Assembly: GCA_016793095.1 (NCBI GenBank)
Contig: JAEUJQ010000032.1
Location: 186,001-250,000, forward strand
Length of the DNA stretch: 64,000 bases
Source: Myxococcaceae bacterium
Lineage (GTDB): Bacteria > Myxococcota > Myxococcia > Myxococcales > Myxococcaceae
Reading direction: 5' to 3'
The notes under the pieces are model-generated. The model did not search any database and was not told the origin of the DNA. It was given only the letters and a program-made list of their open reading frames with translations. The position numbers were made by a program, and so were the translations under genes. Below are positions 8,300-18,100 of the stretch, piece after piece. Each line of letters begins with the position of its first letter. Position 1 is the first letter of the stretch.

Positions 8300-8337
8300 G
8301 TGAAGCCTCAGCCGTGGACGGGGTGAAGAAACGTGAA
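8300..8337. promoter_or_regulatory. Candidate response-regulator operator (GTGAA direct repeats)
   Basis: GTGAA occurs at 8300-8304, 8323-8327 and 8333-8337. The last two are separated by five bases, giving GTGAA-N5-GTGAA, the geometry of CpxR and other OmpR-family direct-repeat boxes (one helical turn). The site sits in the 166-bp divergent region between the Spy-like gene (minus) and the secreted protein gene at 8403 (plus), so it could control both. Binding by the regulator at 6579-7253 is inferred. Confidence 0.45.
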
Positions 8338-8402
8338 GCAGGTCCGTCGATGTGGTCGTCTTCGTGCAACGCGGTCCGGTGCAGTCGATCCAGGTGGTTG
8401 TG

Positions 8403-9161
8403 ATGCGTTCGCTCCTCTTCCTCGTGGTGGTGGTGGCCCAGGTGGCGAGGGCCGAAGACTTCCCGCCCCCACCGCTGGTGCAGGCCGACGTCGTGGATCC
8501 CCGCCAGGGCGAGGAGATTCCGATGCCCACCATCACCAACGCGCCCCTGGCGCCGGGCACGCAGACCCCCGCGCCGCAGCCGCTGCCCGGGCGCGTGTCC
8601 GGCACGCTGGCGCCCCAGGCTCCGTCACAGCCGGCGCAGCCGAGCTACTCGATCCCCGACCAGCCTCAGACGGCGCAACAGCCCCAGACACCCGGCGCGG
8701 TGCAGCGCGCAGAGCCGCCGTCCGTCAACCCGCGAATCCTCCGCATCGGCATGTCTGCCCTCATCGGCGCCGGGGTGGGAACCGTGACCGCGATCGCCGG
8801 TGGCTTCATCGGGGGGGAGTACCTGCGACCGGGCATCACGCCGATCGGCAACATCTGGACAGGAGGGGCCATCGGCTTCGCGGTCGGCGCGCCCGTCGGC
8901 GTGCTCCTCTCGGGCCTGCTCTTTCGGGGCGACGCACCCTGGTACGCGCCGATCCTCGGCGACCTTCTCGGCGCGGCGGTCGGCGCGGCGGCGGTGGCGT
9001 TCGGCGGTCCTGACGCGCTGTCCGCGACGTTCGCGCTGCCGCTGCTGGGCTCCATCATCGGCTACGAGGTGGGGTCGAGTGACGACGCGACGGTGGCGCC
9101 GTCGGTGACGATGCTCCGGGGCGGGTCGGGCGCCGTGGTCGGCGTGTCGGGCCGGTTCTGA
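8403..9161 (+). CDS. Secreted/envelope protein with glycine-zipper membrane segments
   Basis: 252 residues from ATG at 8403 with AGGTGG six bases upstream. It has a signal peptide (MRSLLFLVVVVAQVARA), then a proline-rich stretch to about residue 115. The second half alternates alanine/glycine-rich hydrophobic segments (for example SALIGAGVGTVTAIAGGFIGG and AIGFAVGAPVGVLLSGLLF), resembling glycine-zipper proteins of the cell envelope. It is divergent from the Spy-like gene and shares its control region, so it may be another target of the nearby two-component system. No specific family is recognised. Confidence 0.75.
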   Translation: MRSLLFLVVVVAQVARAEDFPPPPLVQADVVDPRQGEEIPMPTITNAPLAPGTQTPAPQPLPGRVSGTLAPQAPSQPAQPSYSIPDQPQTAQQPQTPGAVQRAEPPSVNPRILRIGMSALIGAGVGTVTAIAGGFIGGEYLRPGITPIGNIWTGGAIGFAVGAPVGVLLSGLLFRGDAPWYAPILGDLLGAAVGAAAVAFGGPDALSATFALPLLGSIIGYEVGSSDDATVAPSVTMLRGGSGAVVGVSGRF

Positions 9162-9184
9162 GGACAAGGCGACTCGAGGACCCG

Positions 9185-9577
9185 GTGCCGGCACGAACTG
9201 CTCCACGGCGTTTCAAGGCGAGCCCGCGGGGCGTGCTGCCGGGCGTGCTCTGGGCGGTGGTGACGCTGGCGACGCTGCCTGCCGCAGTTCTCGTCCTTCC
9301 CCTGATCGTCACCATTCCCGCCGGGCTGATGGCGTGGTGGGGATTCAGCTTGAGAAGCACAGCCCCCTCGGCAGGCCGAAGGTTGTGGATGAGTCTGTTC
9401 GTCGTGCTGGGGCTCCTGGCCGGGCTCGGGTTCGTGATCGGCGGCGCCGAGGGAGGGGGCGATGCGTATGAAGCCCTCAGCACCCTCCTCCGCGGACTGG
9501 GAGGTGGTCTGGTGATGGCGAGCCTCACCACGATCTGGGCGCTGGTGGGCACCCGGGATGACTCCCACGGGAGCTGA
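9185..9577 (+). CDS. Small integral membrane protein, unknown function
   Basis: 130 residues starting at GTG 9185, with GAGG about six bases upstream. Hydrophobic helices near residues 17-38, 40-55, 68-88 and 104-122 suggest four membrane passes. The N-terminus is arginine/lysine-rich (positive-inside). It begins 23 bp after the preceding gene on the same strand and may be co-transcribed with it. No family is recognised. Confidence 0.65.
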   Translation: MPARTAPRRFKASPRGVLPGVLWAVVTLATLPAAVLVLPLIVTIPAGLMAWWGFSLRSTAPSAGRRLWMSLFVVLGLLAGLGFVIGGAEGGGDAYEALSTLLRGLGGGLVMASLTTIWALVGTRDDSHGS

Positions 9578-9858
9578 GGGCGAGCTGGAGCTGCGCTCGC
9601 TGGTGAGAGGCCAACCGTCTGCTCGACGGCCCTGAGGCGAACTCGAGGGGGCCGACGATCACCACGATGGACCCCGACAGCTCGAGGAAGCTCGCGGTCA
9701 CCGTGCTCGTCCCGGTGGCCCTGGGCATGAAGCCGGTGAGCGAGGAGGTCGCGGTCGTGGGGCTCAGCGCGTCGCCGTGCTGGCGAGGCCCCGACACGTG
9801 AAGCGCCTGAGAGCTCGACGACCGGGCGCAACGCTCCGGCCCCTGTTAACCCGTCGCC

Positions 9859-11322
9859 ATGGCCGTCCCCGAGGTCCGACTCCGCGCGCTGAACGACCGC
9901 CCGCTCCAGCCGCGGCGACGCTGGGTGCTGTACTGGATGACGTCGTTCCGCCGCACGCGGTTCAACTTCGCGCTCGACCGGGCCATCGAGCACGCGAAGG
10001 CGCTCGGAAAGCCCCTGCTCGTCCTCGAGGCCCTGCGCGTGGGCTACCCCGACTCGAACGATCGGCTGCACACCTTCATCCTCGAGGGCATGGCCGAGAA
10101 CGCGCGGCGCTTCGCGAAGGCGCCGGTCCTCCACGTCCCGTATGTCGAAGAGACGGCGGGCGACGGCGCGGGGTTGCTCGAGGCGCTCGCGGCCGAGGCC
10201 TGCGTCGTCGTGGGAGATGACTGGCCCTGCTACTTCGTCCCGCGCATGCAAGCGGCCGCCGCCTCGCGCCTCGACGTCCGCCTGGAGCTGGTGGACTCGA
10301 ACGGCTTGTGGCCGATGCGCGCGACCGACCGCGTCTTCACCACCGCGCACAGCTTCCGCGCGCACCTGCAGAAGGCCCTGCCGCCGCACCTCACGCTGCC
10401 CGCCGACGCGCCGCTCGCGCGCCTCGACCTGCCCACCACCACGCTGCCCGCCGCCATCGCCCGCCGCTGGGGCCGCGCCCCGAAGGACCTGCTCGAGGCG
10501 CGCCCGGCCGCGATCGCCGCCCTGCCCATCGACCACTCGGTGCCGCCCGGCGTGATGCGCGGAGGCTCCCACGTCGCCGAGGCCCGCCTCTCGCTCTTCG
10601 TCTCGAAGAGGCTGGCCGACTACCCGGTGGCGCGGAACGAGCCCGAGCAGGACGGCACCAGCGCCCTCTCGCCGTACCTGCACTTCGGGCACGTCTCGGC
10701 GCACCACGTCTTCGCCGAGGTCGCGCGGTACGAGCGGTGGACGCCCGACCTGCTCGGCCGCTCCATCGGCGGCTCGAAGTCGGGGTGGTGGAAGATGTCG
10801 CCCGCCGCCGAGGCCTTCCTCGACGAGCTCGTCACCTGGCGTGAGCTGGCCTACAACCTGTGCGCGCTGAGGCCCGACGACTACGGCTCGCTCGCCACGC
10901 TGCCGGCGTTCGCGAAGGCGACGCTGAAGAAGCACGAGAAGGACCCACGGCCGCACCTCTACTCGGACGAACAGCTCGAGCGCGCCGAGACCCACGACCC
11001 GCTGTGGAACGCGACGCAGCGGCAGCTCGTGCGCGACGGCTGGTTCCACAACTACCTGCGCATGCTGTGGGGCAAAAAGATCCTCGAGTGGTCGCCGTCG
11101 GCGAAGCACGCGCTCGAGCGCATGGAGCGGTTGATGAACCGATACTCCCTCGACGGCCGCGACCCCTGCTCGTACGCGGGCTACCTCTGGGTGCTGGGGC
11201 GCTGCGACCGCGCGTGGGGCCCCGAGCGGCCCATCTTCGGCTCCGTGCGGTACATGAGCTCGGAGAACACGGCCCGGAAGATCTCCGTAAAGGGCTTCCT
11301 CGCGAAGTACGCGGCCCGGTGA
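9859..11322 (+). CDS. Class II deoxyribodipyrimidine photolyase
   Basis: A 487-residue flavoprotein that repairs cyclobutane pyrimidine dimers using blue light, with FAD and usually an antenna pigment. The N-terminal alpha/beta domain opens with RWVLYWMTSFRRTRFNFALDRAI, as in class II enzymes, and contains VVVGDDWPCYFVPRM. The FAD-binding half shows SPYLHFGHVSAHHVF, a WRELAYNLC segment, WNATQRQLVRDGWFHNYLRMLWGKKILEWSPS and the family ending DRAWGPERPIFGSVRYMSSENTARK (shown as two parts of one stretch). Length and motif order match class II (CPD) photolyases rather than the class I enzymes common in bacteria. It stands alone, convergent with the gene at 11330-12127. Confidence 0.93.
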   Translation: MAVPEVRLRALNDRPLQPRRRWVLYWMTSFRRTRFNFALDRAIEHAKALGKPLLVLEALRVGYPDSNDRLHTFILEGMAENARRFAKAPVLHVPYVEETAGDGAGLLEALAAEACVVVGDDWPCYFVPRMQAAAASRLDVRLELVDSNGLWPMRATDRVFTTAHSFRAHLQKALPPHLTLPADAPLARLDLPTTTLPAAIARRWGRAPKDLLEARPAAIAALPIDHSVPPGVMRGGSHVAEARLSLFVSKRLADYPVARNEPEQDGTSALSPYLHFGHVSAHHVFAEVARYERWTPDLLGRSIGGSKSGWWKMSPAAEAFLDELVTWRELAYNLCALRPDDYGSLATLPAFAKATLKKHEKDPRPHLYSDEQLERAETHDPLWNATQRQLVRDGWFHNYLRMLWGKKILEWSPSAKHALERMERLMNRYSLDGRDPCSYAGYLWVLGRCDRAWGPERPIFGSVRYMSSENTARKISVKGFLAKYAAR

Positions 11323-11329
11323 GCGGAGC

Positions 11330-12127
11330 TCATTCGAGGTACGCCATCGGATGGAATTCGAGGCGCTTCGCCTGCAGGCCGCCATGGTCGCGGAGCCACG
11401 CGTACTGTGCCGGCGGGTCGAGCGTCGCGGTGTCACAGCCGGCGGCCCTCGCGAGCGGGCCGAGCTCGACCGGTGAGAGCGTCGGGTAGCCCGGGTCCAG
11501 CACGACGACGTCGTGGCGCAGCTCGGGAATGCGCGCGCGCAGCGCCGCGAGCGTCTCGGCCGCGAGGAAGCGGACCTCACCGATGCGAATGGGCAGCGAC
11601 AGGATGGTGGGCGTGCGGTCGTCGAGCAGCGCCTCGACGGCAGCCATCGCAGGCAGCGAGGCTCGTGGCGCTCCCATCAACGCCCTCAAGGCGGCCACCC
11701 GCCTCCGCACGTCGGCCCCGCGCAGGCGCTCGAGGAGCGCGTCCTCGGCGCCGGCCACTCCGCTCATCGACGCGTGCGCTGTCAGCCGGGGGTGCTCGAT
11801 GACACGAACGCCCTCCGGCGCGCCCTCGTCCTCGAGCTCGAAGTGGTACAGGAGGTCGCTCTGCTCGAGCGCCGCTCCCACCTGTTCGAACAGCTGATGG
11901 GCGTCGGGCGGGCTGGCCTCCACGGAGCCGCTCACCAGGAAGTCGATGCCCTTCGGGCTGCGGCTGTTGAGGTACGCCTCGAGCACGGCGGCGGGGTGAA
12001 CGAGCAGGAACTCGTCACCATCGCCCTGGTCCTTCACGCTGAAGCCGAGCGGGGCCAGCGCCGTGCGGAGCTGCGGGCCGCTGGCGTACCAGATGGACCC
12101 GGACACGTTGAGGGTGGCGCTCGCCAT
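11330..12127 (-). CDS. Hypothetical protein, possibly HEAT-like helical C-terminus
   Basis: 265 residues from ATG at 12125-12127. The N-terminal half (ISWYASG-like start, LLVHPAAVLEAYLNSRSP, FLVSGSVEASPPDAHQLFEQV) looks like a globular alpha/beta domain. The C-terminal half is leucine/alanine-rich with regular helices (RGADVRRRVAALRALMGAP; ETLAALRARIPELR), suggesting a short HEAT-like repeat. No signal peptide or membrane segment. It follows the pseudokinase gene with only 14 bp between them, so the two are probably co-transcribed. Function unknown. Confidence 0.7.
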   Translation of the reverse strand: MASATLNVSGSIWYASGPQLRTALAPLGFSVKDQGDGDEFLLVHPAAVLEAYLNSRSPKGIDFLVSGSVEASPPDAHQLFEQVGAALEQSDLLYHFELEDEGAPEGVRVIEHPRLTAHASMSGVAGAEDALLERLRGADVRRRVAALRALMGAPRASLPAMAAVEALLDDRTPTILSLPIRIGEVRFLAAETLAALRARIPELRHDVVVLDPGYPTLSPVELGPLARAAGCDTATLDPPAQYAWLRDHGGLQAKRLEFHPMAYLE

Positions 12128-12141
12128 CTGGCGGACCCGAG

Positions 12142-13356
12142 TCAGGCCAGGCGTCCCATGACCGCCACCGGCGACAGATCGTCCTCGAAGCGCTCCACGG
12201 ACGGGTCGATCGCGACGCAGGCGCCCGACCATGACGCCTGCCGCGCCTGCTCGAGGTCGTCGAAGTACGTCACCGTCGACGCACAGCCCTCGCAGTAGCG
12301 CACCGATGGCTCCCTCGTGGGCCTGAGCTGCTCCCACTTCATCGGGCACCGGAAGCCGAACACGATGGGACACCCCTCGAGCGCGGCGCGGCCGACCGAC
12401 GCCATGAACTCGCGACCCACGCGCGGCCGCAGCGCTGCGAGCGCGGCGAGCAACGTCGAACGCTGCGCTTCGGGAGCGTGCTGCACCTCGGCCTCGAGCC
12501 GCAGCCACCGGGCGTGGTCCACGAGCCCCCGCTCCTCGAGGAGATCGGCGTAGACGAGGCGCGCCGGCTCGTCGCCGTTCGCGATGGCCTCGAGCACCCG
12601 CCCCTCTTCGGCGTCGCGAATCGGCGGAGGCGGCGCCGAGCCAGGCACCAGCTCGAAGGCCAGCGTCACCAACGCCGTGCGCCCCGCGCCGTCCGGTCCC
12701 GCGAAGGGCGCGAGCGCCTCCCCGAGGGCCGCGAGGGTCGGGAACCGGTCGGCGGGATTGGCCGCGAGCCCCCGGTGAATCGCCTCGACGAAGGACGAAG
12801 GCAGTCCGGGCCTGAGCGAGTCGAGCGACGCGCGCAGGCCCTCGACGATCGCCTGGAGCGCGCGGGCGTCACTCCCGGCCCGCTCGATGGGAGGCCGCCC
12901 GCAGGCCACCGTGAAGAGCAGGACACAGACCGCGTAGACGTCGCTCGGCTCTCCGGGGGCCTGCCCGCGGACGAGCTCGGGCGACATGAACAGAAGCGAG
13001 CCCTGCCGCCCGGCGCGCTCCGGCCGACCCAGGATCCGGACCAGCCCTGCCCTCGTCAGCAGCACGTCGTCCGCGGTCGTGCCACGCAGGTGCACCTCTG
13101 GTTCGGGCCGGAGCTGCTCGACGAGCGCCACACCCAGCGCGGCGACCGCCTCGACCGGCACTGCGCCGCCGCGGTCTCGGAGCGCCTTCACCACCTCGCC
13201 GAGGCGCACCACGTCTTCGGGCCCGCGACGCAGCCGGCCTTCGGGTGAAGGTGTCTTCGACCCGTCATCCCGGGGTTCCACCGACGGCACGACCTCGAGC
13301 GGCACGGCGCCAGGCGGCGTCACGAACAACCAGCGCTTGAGCCAGGAGAGCAGCAT
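12142..13356 (-). CDS. Degenerate Ser/Thr kinase-like protein with TIGR02996-type domain
   Basis: 404 residues from ATG at 13354-13356. Residues about 50-235 follow the C-lobe of a Hanks-type kinase, including SLLFMSPELVRGQAPGEPSDVYAVCVLLFTVACGRPP and FVEAIHRGLAANPADRFPT. The catalytic loop reads HLRGTTADDVLL instead of HRDxKPxNxxL, and the DFG position reads ILG, so catalysis seems lost. No glycine-rich loop is visible in the short N-lobe. From about residue 245 comes RVLEAIANGDEPARLVYADL, the myxobacterial/planctomycete repeat-companion domain TIGR02996. A cysteine cluster follows (RCPMKWEQLRPT...VRYCEGCAS). It is probably a signalling scaffold. The operon partner is the gene at 11330-12127. 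Confidence 0.8.
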   Translation of the reverse strand: MLLSWLKRWLFVTPPGAVPLEVVPSVEPRDDGSKTPSPEGRLRRGPEDVVRLGEVVKALRDRGGAVPVEAVAALGVALVEQLRPEPEVHLRGTTADDVLLTRAGLVRILGRPERAGRQGSLLFMSPELVRGQAPGEPSDVYAVCVLLFTVACGRPPIERAGSDARALQAIVEGLRASLDSLRPGLPSSFVEAIHRGLAANPADRFPTLAALGEALAPFAGPDGAGRTALVTLAFELVPGSAPPPPIRDAEEGRVLEAIANGDEPARLVYADLLEERGLVDHARWLRLEAEVQHAPEAQRSTLLAALAALRPRVGREFMASVGRAALEGCPIVFGFRCPMKWEQLRPTREPSVRYCEGCASTVTYFDDLEQARQASWSGACVAIDPSVERFEDDLSPVAVMGRLA

Positions 13357-13373
13357 GCGGGTTGGAGCCTGCC

Positions 13374-14393
13374 TCAGCTCCCCGACGGGCGTCCAACCGG
13401 CGGAGCTTCGACGCGCGGGAGCGTCTGCAGGAAGCGGGTGAGCGCGGCGGCGAGCTCGTCCCGGGCGGGGGCCTCGAGCGGCAGGTGACTTCCGTTCGAC
13501 AGCCGGATGAAGGACTTCGGCCCCGCGAAGCGCGCGAAGGTGGGCAGACTCAGCTCTACCGGCGTCCAGGCGTCGGCGCCCGGGTGCACCAGGAGCAGGG
13601 GCGTCGTCATGGTCTCGGGCTCGATCCGTGGCGGCGTTCGGCCCATCGAACGCCAGAACCCGAAGGGCATCGACCGCGCGACGAACGGATCTTCGCGGTA
13701 GCGCTCGAGGACGGTGGCGTCGGCTGTCATCAGGTGAAGCGGTGCGACCCAGCTCAAGGGCAACCACAGTCCATCCACCGCACCACCGCGGCCAAGCGCA
13801 TCCCCGAGCGTGGACAGGGCCGGCGTGGTGGCGATCCTCGCGCGCACCGAGGGGTCGCGCAGCTCGAGCAGCGTCGTCACCATCACGCCGGCGACGTCCT
13901 CGTTTCCGGCGGCGGCGTGCCAGGCCAGGGTGCCTCCGATGGAGCCGCCAAAGAGCACGACGCGACGGCCAGTGCGCTGCCGCTCATGGCGAACCACTGC
14001 GCGCACCACGTCCACCCACAGGCTCCAGGTCAGCGGGACATCGGACGGGACGAGCGTCAACCCATAGCCGGGCAGGTCGGGCGCCACCGTCTCGTAGCCA
14101 GCGCGGGCCAGCATGAGGCCGAACGGCGCGAGCAGGCGGCCGTGCCCACCGCCGCCGTGCACGAGGACGACGAGCGTGTCTCGTGGCTGCGGCGGCACGA
14201 GGCGATCGAGGTGCACGTCGAGGCGACCGACGACCAGGCGCTCCTCGACGATGGGCAACGACGGGTCGTCTCGCAGCGACGGGGGGAGCACGGCCTGCCA
14301 GCGGGTCAGGTGCTCGCTGTCGGCGTAGCGGCCTGGACGAACGGCGGCGCACGCGCACGCGAAGAAGAGCAGCACCGGAAGGACGCCTCTCAT
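13374..14393 (-). CDS. Alpha/beta hydrolase, probable lipoprotein
   Basis: 339 residues. The N-terminus (MRGVLPVLLFFACACAAV) looks like a lipoprotein signal with cysteine near residue 13-15. The hydrolase core has LVVLVHGGGGHGRLLAPFG (oxyanion hole) near residues 75-93, nucleophile Ser in FGGSIGGTLAWH near residue 150, acid Asp in VHPGADAWTP near 278 and His in NGSHLPLEAP near 308. This gives a full Ser-Asp-His triad. Such proteins are esterases or lipases; the substrate is not evident. It is divergent from a TetR regulator with a 46-bp gap, so it is the likely target of that repressor. It ends 17 bp before the pseudokinase gene. Confidence 0.85.
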   Translation of the reverse strand: MRGVLPVLLFFACACAAVRPGRYADSEHLTRWQAVLPPSLRDDPSLPIVEERLVVGRLDVHLDRLVPPQPRDTLVVLVHGGGGHGRLLAPFGLMLARAGYETVAPDLPGYGLTLVPSDVPLTWSLWVDVVRAVVRHERQRTGRRVVLFGGSIGGTLAWHAAAGNEDVAGVMVTTLLELRDPSVRARIATTPALSTLGDALGRGGAVDGLWLPLSWVAPLHLMTADATVLERYREDPFVARSMPFGFWRSMGRTPPRIEPETMTTPLLLVHPGADAWTPVELSLPTFARFAGPKSFIRLSNGSHLPLEAPARDELAAALTRFLQTLPRVEAPPVGRPSGS

Positions 14394-14439
14394 GCAGTAG
14401 AAGTACGGCGGCCCCGCTCCCTTGACGACTCACGTTCCG

Positions 14440-15075
14440 ATGCCACGCCGACGACCGCTCAACCCCCGGAGAACACCGAAGCAGTCGCGCTCCCGCGTCA
14501 CGGTGGACGCCATCATCGAGGCGACCGCTCAGCTTCTGCGAGACCGCGGACCCGATGGCGCGACCACCGCCCGCATCGCCCAGCGCGCGGGCACGAGCGT
14601 CGGTTCGCTCTACCAGTACTTCCCGACACGCGAGGCGCTCATCGCGGCCGTGGCCACGAGACACCTCGACGCCGTGACGGCCACGCTCGCCGGCGCGCTC
14701 GGGCCCGACGCCGCGACGGCGCCGCTGCATGACGTCGTCACCGCGCTCGTCACGGCGGCCATCGCCGCGCACGCAGCAGATCCACCCCTGCACGCGGCGC
14801 TCGTCACCGAGCTCGCCCGCGCCGGCGCCACCGACTTCGCGAAGGAAACCCACGCTCGCCTCGAGACGCTCGTCGCCGCCCTGCTGGCCTCGCGCGCCGA
14901 CCTCCAGCTCGAGAACCCTGCGCTCGCGGCCTTCCTCCTCGTGCGCCTGGTGGACGGGCTCACGCACGCTGCCGTGCTCGATGCTCCAGCGTGGCTGGCC
15001 CGACCTGCCTTCACCGCCGAGGTGGTGCGGCTCGTCGAGCGGTGGCTGGGTGCCCAGCGCCGGCCGGTCGGCTGA
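14440..15075 (+). CDS. TetR-family transcriptional regulator
   Basis: 211 residues from ATG at 14440; a TTG at 14422 in the same frame would add six residues. The helix-turn-helix is clear near residues 25-65: ATAQLLRDRGPDGATTARIAQRAGTSVGSLYQYFPTREALI (given here as family pattern, read in two parts). The rest is an alanine-rich helical ligand domain with no recognisable ligand signature. Divergent orientation from the alpha/beta hydrolase at 14393 suggests that it regulates that gene and itself. No clear operator palindrome was seen in the 46-bp gap. Confidence 0.92.
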   Translation: MPRRRPLNPRRTPKQSRSRVTVDAIIEATAQLLRDRGPDGATTARIAQRAGTSVGSLYQYFPTREALIAAVATRHLDAVTATLAGALGPDAATAPLHDVVTALVTAAIAAHAADPPLHAALVTELARAGATDFAKETHARLETLVAALLASRADLQLENPALAAFLLVRLVDGLTHAAVLDAPAWLARPAFTAEVVRLVERWLGAQRRPVG

Positions 15076-15177
15076 CGACAAAACCTACTGCGCCATCGTC
15101 GTTCCGCGCCGCGCTTGACCGTGGGCGCCCCGCCCTGCGACGAGCGCTCGTCGCACCCGCCCTCTGGAGCCACCCGA

Positions 15178-18100
15178 ATGAACCGCGCCCTTCGCGTCGC
15201 GCCGCTCTGTCTGCTCGCAGCCTGTGCCGCCCCTGAAGGCTCGGGGCTGCTGCTCACGCCCGACGGCACCGGCGCCGAGATCGTCTTCGACATCGAGGAG
15301 CGCCCGTTCCCGAACATTCCGCTGCCGAACGACTTCGCGACCCGCTTCGACGCGACGAGCCCGACCAAGAAGCGGCTCAACGCCAGCAAGGCCGCGTCGA
15401 CCGCGTGGGAGCGCGCGATTCGCGACGAGCTCGCGAAGCTGGACGGCTGGGGCACCTACGCGCCGATGTCGCTGTCCTTCACGAAGCAGCTCGACCTGCT
15501 CGAGCTGCGCCGCCGGCACGTGGGCGACGACTACGACCAGTCCAACGACGCGGTGTACGTCATCGACATCACGCCCGACTCGCCGGAGTTCTGCCAGGCG
15601 GTCCCGCTCGACGTCGGCAACGACAACTTCCCCGCCGTCATCGAGGACCGCGACTACTTCCCCAGCGACCCCCGCGGCGACACCGGCAACCTGCTCTTCG
15701 AGGAGGTCGAGGAGGACGGCAACGGCAACGGGAAGCTCGACCCCGGCGAAGACACGGACATGGACGGCACGCTCGACCACCCGAACACGCTGGTGCCGGG
15801 CGACGAGAAGGTGATGCTGCACTACGAGCGCGAGACGAGGTCGCTGCTCTTCCGCCCGCTGATGCCGATGCGCGAGCGCACGACGTACGCCGTCGTCGTC
15901 ACCCGGCGGCTCATCGACGAGGACGGCCGGGCCGTGCGCTCTCCGTTCCGCTACGTCAACCACGCCTCGCAGACGAACGCGCTCGCGCCGCTGCCCTCGT
16001 GCCTCCCGCGCCACGGCCTCGGCCTCGACGACGTGGCCTTCACCTGGAGCTTCACCACTCAGAGCATCTCGTCGTTCTTCAAGGCGATTCGCGACGGGCT
16101 GTACGGCCAGGGCCCGCTGTCACGCCTCGCCACCGCGTACCCGCCACAGCTCACCGACCTCGACGCCGTGCGCGAGGACCCGAGCCGCACGCTCAACGTC
16201 CGCATCGTGCCGGGCGAACAGCTGGTGGGAGCGCTCGCGAACCTGCTGCCGGGCCTGCTCGGCGCCGACGCAGACTCGCCACAGATCAAGTCGCTCATCG
16301 ACGGCTTCAAGGCCATCGACTTCTTCGCGACCGGCTCGTTCACCTCGCCGCAGTTCTTCCCACGCAGGGACAGCGCCGACGCCCTGCTGCCGCTCCATCA
16401 GCAGACGTGGAAGCTCAACCCCGAGACCGGCGCCATCGACCTGCCCGAGAACAAGGCGCGCTCCGAGAAGGTGACGTTCTGGCTCGCGGTGCCCAGGAAC
16501 CGGCAGGGCCCCGCGCCGCTCGCCATCGCCGGGCACGGCTACGGGTCGAACAAGCTCGAGGGGCTCTTCTACTCGGGCCTCTTCGCGCGGCAGGGCATCG
16601 CGTCCATCGCCATCGACTGCTCGAGCCATGGCCTGGGCTTCGGAGACCTCGAGCTGCAGGCGGCCGAGGGCCTCTTCGCCTCGAAGGGCCTCACCGGCCT
16701 CTTCAAGGGCCTGCGCCGCGACCGCGCCTTCGACCAGACCGGCGACGGCATCGCCGACTCCGGCGCGGACTTCTGGACCGCCTACGCCGTGCACACGCGC
16801 GACAACGTGCGCCAGTCCACGGTGGACTACCTGCGCCTCGTGCACGTGCTGCAGTCGTTCGACGGCACCACGCGCTGGGACTGGGACGTCAACCGCGACG
16901 GCGTGAAGGACCTGGCCGGTGACTTCGACGGCGACGGCGTCATCGACGTGGGCGCGGCGTCGAAGCTGTCGATGGGCGGCGGCTCGCTGGGCGGCATCAT
17001 GAGCGCGCTCGTCGGCGGCGCGGAGCCGAAGGTGAAGGTGGTGGTGCCCATCTCGGCCGGCGCTGGCTTCGCCGAGATCGGCAAACGCGCGGCTCCGGGC
17101 GGCGTGAAAGAGGCCGTCTCGCTGCGCATGATGGGCCCGCTGCTGCTCACCGTGAAGAACGCTCAAGGGGCGCTCGAGCTGTGGCAGTACCTGCCCGAAG
17201 GCAACAAGCGGGGCCGCGTGAAGGTGGGGACGGTCTCCACGCCGCTCGCGGAGGGCGACACCGCTGTCCTCACCAACCTCAGCACCGGCGACCTGCGCTG
17301 CGCGCGCGTGCAGAAGGGCGGCATTCTCCGCGCGGCCGTCACCAGCGACGAGGGGAACCGGCTGCGGCTCGAGGTGTTCGAGGGCGCCTTGCCCCCGAAG
17401 AAGCCCGAGGGCTGTGTGAGGCCCGGCGACCGCGACCCGTACTGGGCGACGTCCGAGTTCGGCCTCGACACGAAGTGGATGGGGAAGTCCATCAGCAGCG
17501 GCGCGCCCCTCATCGCCCTCGGCGATGGCTTCGGCCTCAAGCGCGGCACGCCCGAGCTGCGCCGCTTCATCGGCTTCGCTCAGGTGCTGCTCGACGCGGC
17601 TGACCCGGTGAACTTCGCGCCGAACTACCAGCGCCGGATCCTCGAGTACGGCACCGGCGAGCGCGTGCGCACCCGCGCCCTCATCATGAACACCGTGGGC
17701 GACCCCGTCGTGCCCGTCGCCGCCGGCACCGCGTTGGCCCGCGCCGCTGGCTACCTCGACCTCACCTCGCGCGACCCCCGCTACAACAAGACCGTGAATC
17801 AGGTGCTGGTGGACTCGCACATCATCGAGGGCGTCACCCGCACCAGCCCGTTCCGCAACTCGAAGGGCCAGCCGGTGCTGATGGACATCGAGAACTTCGC
17901 GAGCACCGTGCCGGTGGACGACAAGTTCGACGTGCCGCGCCTGGTGCCCCCGCTCCGGCACGTCTTCAAGAGCCCCGTGGTGGGAGGCACCGTCGGCGTG
18001 CTGTACCCGATGCCGAACCCCACCGGCCGCCACGGCTTCGATCTGCCCGACCCGAAGAAGCCGTGGGACGACGGCACGTACCTGGTGAACCTGCTGGCGC

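Noticed and set aside
9578-9858. Small minus-strand frame (about 90 residues) between the membrane protein and photolyase genes
   Set aside because: No ribosome-binding site or family, overlaps the preceding gene's end; treated as noncoding.
9055-11580. Long minus-strand frame across the photolyase
   Set aside because: Photolyase motifs are on the plus strand; the other frame is a shadow.
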